DNA from: Pseudomonadota bacterium
Lineage (GTDB): Bacteria; Pseudomonadota; Gammaproteobacteria; Steroidobacterales; Steroidobacteraceae
Direction: 5' to 3'
Assembly: GCA_947454665.1 (NCBI GenBank)
Contig: CANGMU010000115.1
Span: 1-7,217, forward strand
DNA length: 7,217 nucleotides
Part shown: piece by piece, positions 5,540 to 7,217 of the stretch
Position numbering within the stretch: position 1 is the first letter of the stretch
How the letters are laid out: every line of letters begins with the position of its first letter
Translations under genes and position numbers: made by a program
Notes under the pieces: generated by a model
What the model saw: the letters and a program-made list of their open reading frames with translations, nothing else
Told to the model about the DNA's origin: nothing
Database searches by the model: none

Positions 5540-6076
5540 ATGTCCGAGAACGAGACCGAGGGCGGCGGCGCGACCGCTGCCGAGGCGCCGGAAACGCCGG
5601 TGACGGAAGTCGAACAACTCAAGGCGGCCCTGGCGGCTGCTGAGGCCCAGTCCGCCGCGGCCCGCGACCAGGCGCTGCGCGCCGTCGCCGAGCTCGACAA
5701 TGTCCGCAAGCGCGCGGCGCGCGAGGTCGAGCAGGCACACAAATACGGCGTCGAGAAGCTGGCGCAGGAACTGCTGCCCGTCCTGGACAGCCTCGAACTC
5801 GGCGTCGCCAATGCCGGGCGTGCGGATGCGGCCAGCCTGGCCGCCGGACAGGAAGCCACGCTGAAGCTGCTCGCCAAGGCCTTCGAGAAGTTCCAGGTGC
5901 TGGCGCTGGATCCGGTCGGCGAGCCCTTCGATCCGGAACGGCACGAAGCCATGGTGATGCAGCCGTCGGCCACTGCGGCGCCGGACTCGGTGCTCACCGT
6001 GGTCCAGCGCGGCTACGAGCTCAATGGTCGGCTGCTGCGCCCGGCACGCGTCATCGTCGCCCGCGCGCCGGACTAA
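5540..6076 (+). CDS. grpE: Nucleotide exchange factor GrpE
   Basis: GrpE is the cytoplasmic homodimeric cochaperone that releases ADP from DnaK, driving the DnaK-DnaJ-GrpE folding cycle. The 178-residue product has an acidic, Ala/Glu-rich disordered N-terminus (1-22), a long alpha-helical coiled coil (about 23-115, including AVAELDNVRKRAAREVEQA at 48-66 and LLPVLDSLELG at 78-88) and the C-terminal beta domain that contacts DnaK, carrying the family signature FDPERHEAMVMQ (130-141) and VVQRGYELNGRLLRPARVIV (154-173). E. coli GrpE is 197 residues, so the length is normal. The start is fixed by a good Shine-Dalgarno. It lies between hrcA (88 bp upstream) and dnaK (85 bp downstream) on the same strand, consistent with a heat-shock operon. 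The stop is TAA. Confidence 0.98.
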   Translation: MSENETEGGGATAAEAPETPVTEVEQLKAALAAAEAQSAAARDQALRAVAELDNVRKRAAREVEQAHKYGVEKLAQELLPVLDSLELGVANAGRADAASLAAGQEATLKLLAKAFEKFQVLALDPVGEPFDPERHEAMVMQPSATAAPDSVLTVVQRGYELNGRLLRPARVIVARAPD

Positions 6077-6093
6077 GGATTTTCCGCCAAGAC

Positions 6094-6123
6094 CTTGAAG
6101 CGAAAGCGCCGAGGTCCCACAAA
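6094..6123 (+). promoter_or_regulatory. Candidate heat-shock (sigma-32) promoter of dnaK
   Basis: CTTGAA at 6094-6099 matches the sigma-32 -35 core; after 15 bp, TCCCACAAA at 6115-6123 partly matches the -10 consensus CCCCATnTA. Start would be near 6130, leaving about 32 nt of leader before the dnaK ATG. The -35 is good and the -10 is weaker. It would let dnaK be induced separately from grpE in the 85-bp gap. Confidence 0.5.
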
Positions 6124-6149
6124 CGGTCCATCGAATTCACTTTCTTGTT

Positions 6150-6159
6150 GGGGTAAGAG
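6150..6159 (+). promoter_or_regulatory. Weak Shine-Dalgarno region of dnaK
   Basis: GGGG at 6150-6153 followed by TAAGAG is the only purine-rich stretch ahead of the ATG at 6162. Match to the AGGAGG consensus is partial. The start itself is fixed by the conserved MAKVIGIDLGTTNS N-terminus. Confidence 0.45.
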
Positions 6160-6161
6160 TC

Positions 6162-7217
6162 ATGGCAAAAGTCATCGGCATCGATCTGGGTACGACGAAC
6201 TCCTGCGTCGCGATCATGGAAGGCGGCAAGCCGCGCGTGATCGAGAACAGCGAGGGCGATCGCACCACGCCGTCGATCGTCGCGTTCACGAAGGACGGCG
6301 AAGTCGTCGTGGGGCAGTCGGCCAAGCGCCAGGCGGTCACGAACCCGAAGAACACGCTGTTCGCGGTGAAGCGCCTCATCGGCCGCAAGTTCAAGGACGA
6401 CGTCGTGCAGAAGGACGTCGACATGGTCCCGTACAAGATCGTGGGCGCCGACAACGGCGACGCCTGGGTCGAGGCGCAGGGCAAGAACATGGCCCCGCCG
6501 GAAATTTCTGCCCGCGTGCTGGCCAAGATGAAGAAGACGGCCGAGGACTATCTGGGCGAAGAGGTGACCGAGGCGGTCATCACCGTCCCGGCCTATTTCA
6601 ATGATTCGCAGCGTCAGGCCACGAAGGATGCCGGCCGCATCGCGGGCTTGAACGTCAAGCGCATCATCAACGAGCCGACGGCGGCCGCACTGGCCTATGG
6701 CATGGACAAGGCAGCGGGCGACCGCAAGATCGCCGTCTATGACCTGGGTGGCGGCACCTTCGACGTGTCGATCATCGAGATCGCCGAAGTGGATGGCGAG
6801 CGTCAGTTCGAAGTGCTCTCGACCAACGGCGACACCTTCCTGGGTGGCGAAGACTTCGACATGCGCATCATCCATTTCCTCGCCGAGGAGTTCCTCAAGG
6901 AATCCGGCGTCGACGTCCGCAAGGACCCGCTGGCGATGCAGCGCCTGAAGGAAGCTGGCGAGAAGGCCAAGATCGAGCTGTCTTCCAGCCAGCAGACCGA
7001 AGTGAACCTGCCGTACATCACGGCCGACGCCTCGGGGCCGAAGCACCTGAACGTGAAGCTCACGCGCGCCAAGCTCGAGTCGCTGGTCGAGGAGCTGGTC
7101 AAGCGCACGATCGAGCCCTGCCGCGTCGCCCTGAAAGATGCCGGCCTGTCGGCTTCGGAAGTGTCCGAGGTGATCCTGGTCGGCGGCCAGACGCGCATGC
7201 CGATGGTCCAGACCTAC
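6162..7217 (+). CDS. dnaK: Molecular chaperone DnaK (Hsp70), N-terminal part (runs off window)
   Basis: DnaK is the ATP-driven Hsp70 chaperone that binds exposed hydrophobic segments, working with DnaJ and GrpE in the cytoplasm. The window holds 352 codons of a usual 640 or so: nearly all of the nucleotide-binding domain and none of the substrate-binding domain. Hsp70 signature 1 is IDLGTTNS at 7-14, signature 2 VYDLGGGTFDVS at 192-203, and signature 3 VILVGGQTRMPMVQ at 337-350. Residues matching E. coli numbering include Cys15, catalytic Lys70, Glu171 and the autophosphorylated Thr199. The residue 76-103 region carries the insertion typical of Gram-negative DnaK. Nothing is missing or frameshifted. 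It follows grpE by 85 bp with its own sigma-32-like site; dnaJ is expected just beyond the edge. A long antisense open frame opposite it is a coding shadow. Confidence 0.99.
   Translation, partial: MAKVIGIDLGTTNSCVAIMEGGKPRVIENSEGDRTTPSIVAFTKDGEVVVGQSAKRQAVTNPKNTLFAVKRLIGRKFKDDVVQKDVDMVPYKIVGADNGDAWVEAQGKNMAPPEISARVLAKMKKTAEDYLGEEVTEAVITVPAYFNDSQRQATKDAGRIAGLNVKRIINEPTAAALAYGMDKAAGDRKIAVYDLGGGTFDVSIIEIAEVDGERQFEVLSTNGDTFLGGEDFDMRIIHFLAEEFLKESGVDVRKDPLAMQRLKEAGEKAKIELSSSQQTEVNLPYITADASGPKHLNVKLTRAKLESLVEELVKRTIEPCRVALKDAGLSASEVSEVILVGGQTRMPMVQTY

Noticed and set aside
5501..5540. Possible fourU-type RNA thermometer in the grpE leader (TTTT at 5503-5506 versus AGGA at 5527-5530)
   Set aside because: The four U pairs could form, but the flanking bases on both sides do not pair, so no stable helix extends from it.
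4513..5997. 494-codon open frame on the minus strand opposite hrcA and grpE
   Set aside because: It spans two certain genes and the intergenic gap, its N-terminus is Ser/Ala low complexity from antisense grpE, and no family is recognisable. It is a shadow frame.
6051..7046. 331-codon open frame on the minus strand opposite dnaK
   Set aside because: Long open frames antisense to dnaK are a familiar effect of its codon pattern in GC-rich DNA. The translation shows no domain, is rich in Arg/Asp/Leu/His, and opposes an unmistakable DnaK.
1..7217. Search for mobile elements, CRISPR, tRNA/rRNA genes or a defence cassette
   Set aside because: Nothing seen: all gaps are under about 135 bp, all genes are conserved core genes in familiar order, and composition is even apart from the short AT-rich grpE leader.

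Overview
The window is a GC-rich (roughly two-thirds G+C by eye) stretch of core bacterial chromosome. It is almost entirely coding, with nine recognisable housekeeping genes and no sign of mobile DNA, RNA genes or CRISPR. The order smpB / ratA / bamE(omlA) / fur / recN / nadK / hrcA / grpE / dnaK points to a gammaproteobacterium. The bamE-fur-recN and grpE-dnaK neighbourhood is shared by Pseudomonas and Xanthomonadales. The presence of hrcA next to grpE is more like Xanthomonadales, Steroidobacter/Nevskia-type or Chromatiales-type lineages than enterics. Genus cannot be assigned from the sequence.

Layout. Bases 1-277 (minus) hold the N-terminal part of smpB, the tmRNA partner. It is divergent from ratA (about 301-747, plus), a START-fold protein. 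RatA runs convergently into bamE (760-1125, minus), an outer-membrane assembly lipoprotein. bamE is divergent from fur (1188-1634, plus), the ferric uptake regulator, and fur's stop codon overlaps that of convergent recN (1631-3358, minus). recN follows nadK (3365-4258, minus) by 6 bp, so nadK-recN looks like an operon. Divergent from nadK is the heat-shock block: hrcA (4390-5451), grpE (5540-6076) and dnaK (6162 to the window edge, N-terminal 352 residues).

How the genes relate. SmpB (ribosome rescue), GrpE/DnaK with HrcA (chaperoning and its control), RecN (double-strand-break repair), BamE (outer-membrane protein assembly), NadK (NADP supply) and Fur (iron) are all maintenance or stress functions. 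The window is an ordinary core locus and I see no evidence of a new multi-gene system.

The most interesting signals are small and regulatory. A perfect 14-bp palindrome between smpB and ratA places a TACAAT -10 hexamer on each strand, at the spacing expected for both genes to be transcribed without a leader from one symmetric promoter. A promoter-like nadK element also predicts a start at the nadK ATG. Two CACGTG palindromes lie between nadK and hrcA. TAG is used as stop by five of seven complete genes. RecN carries an Ala/Lys-rich heptad-repeat tail. A sigma-32-like site precedes dnaK, while no CIRCE element is visible.
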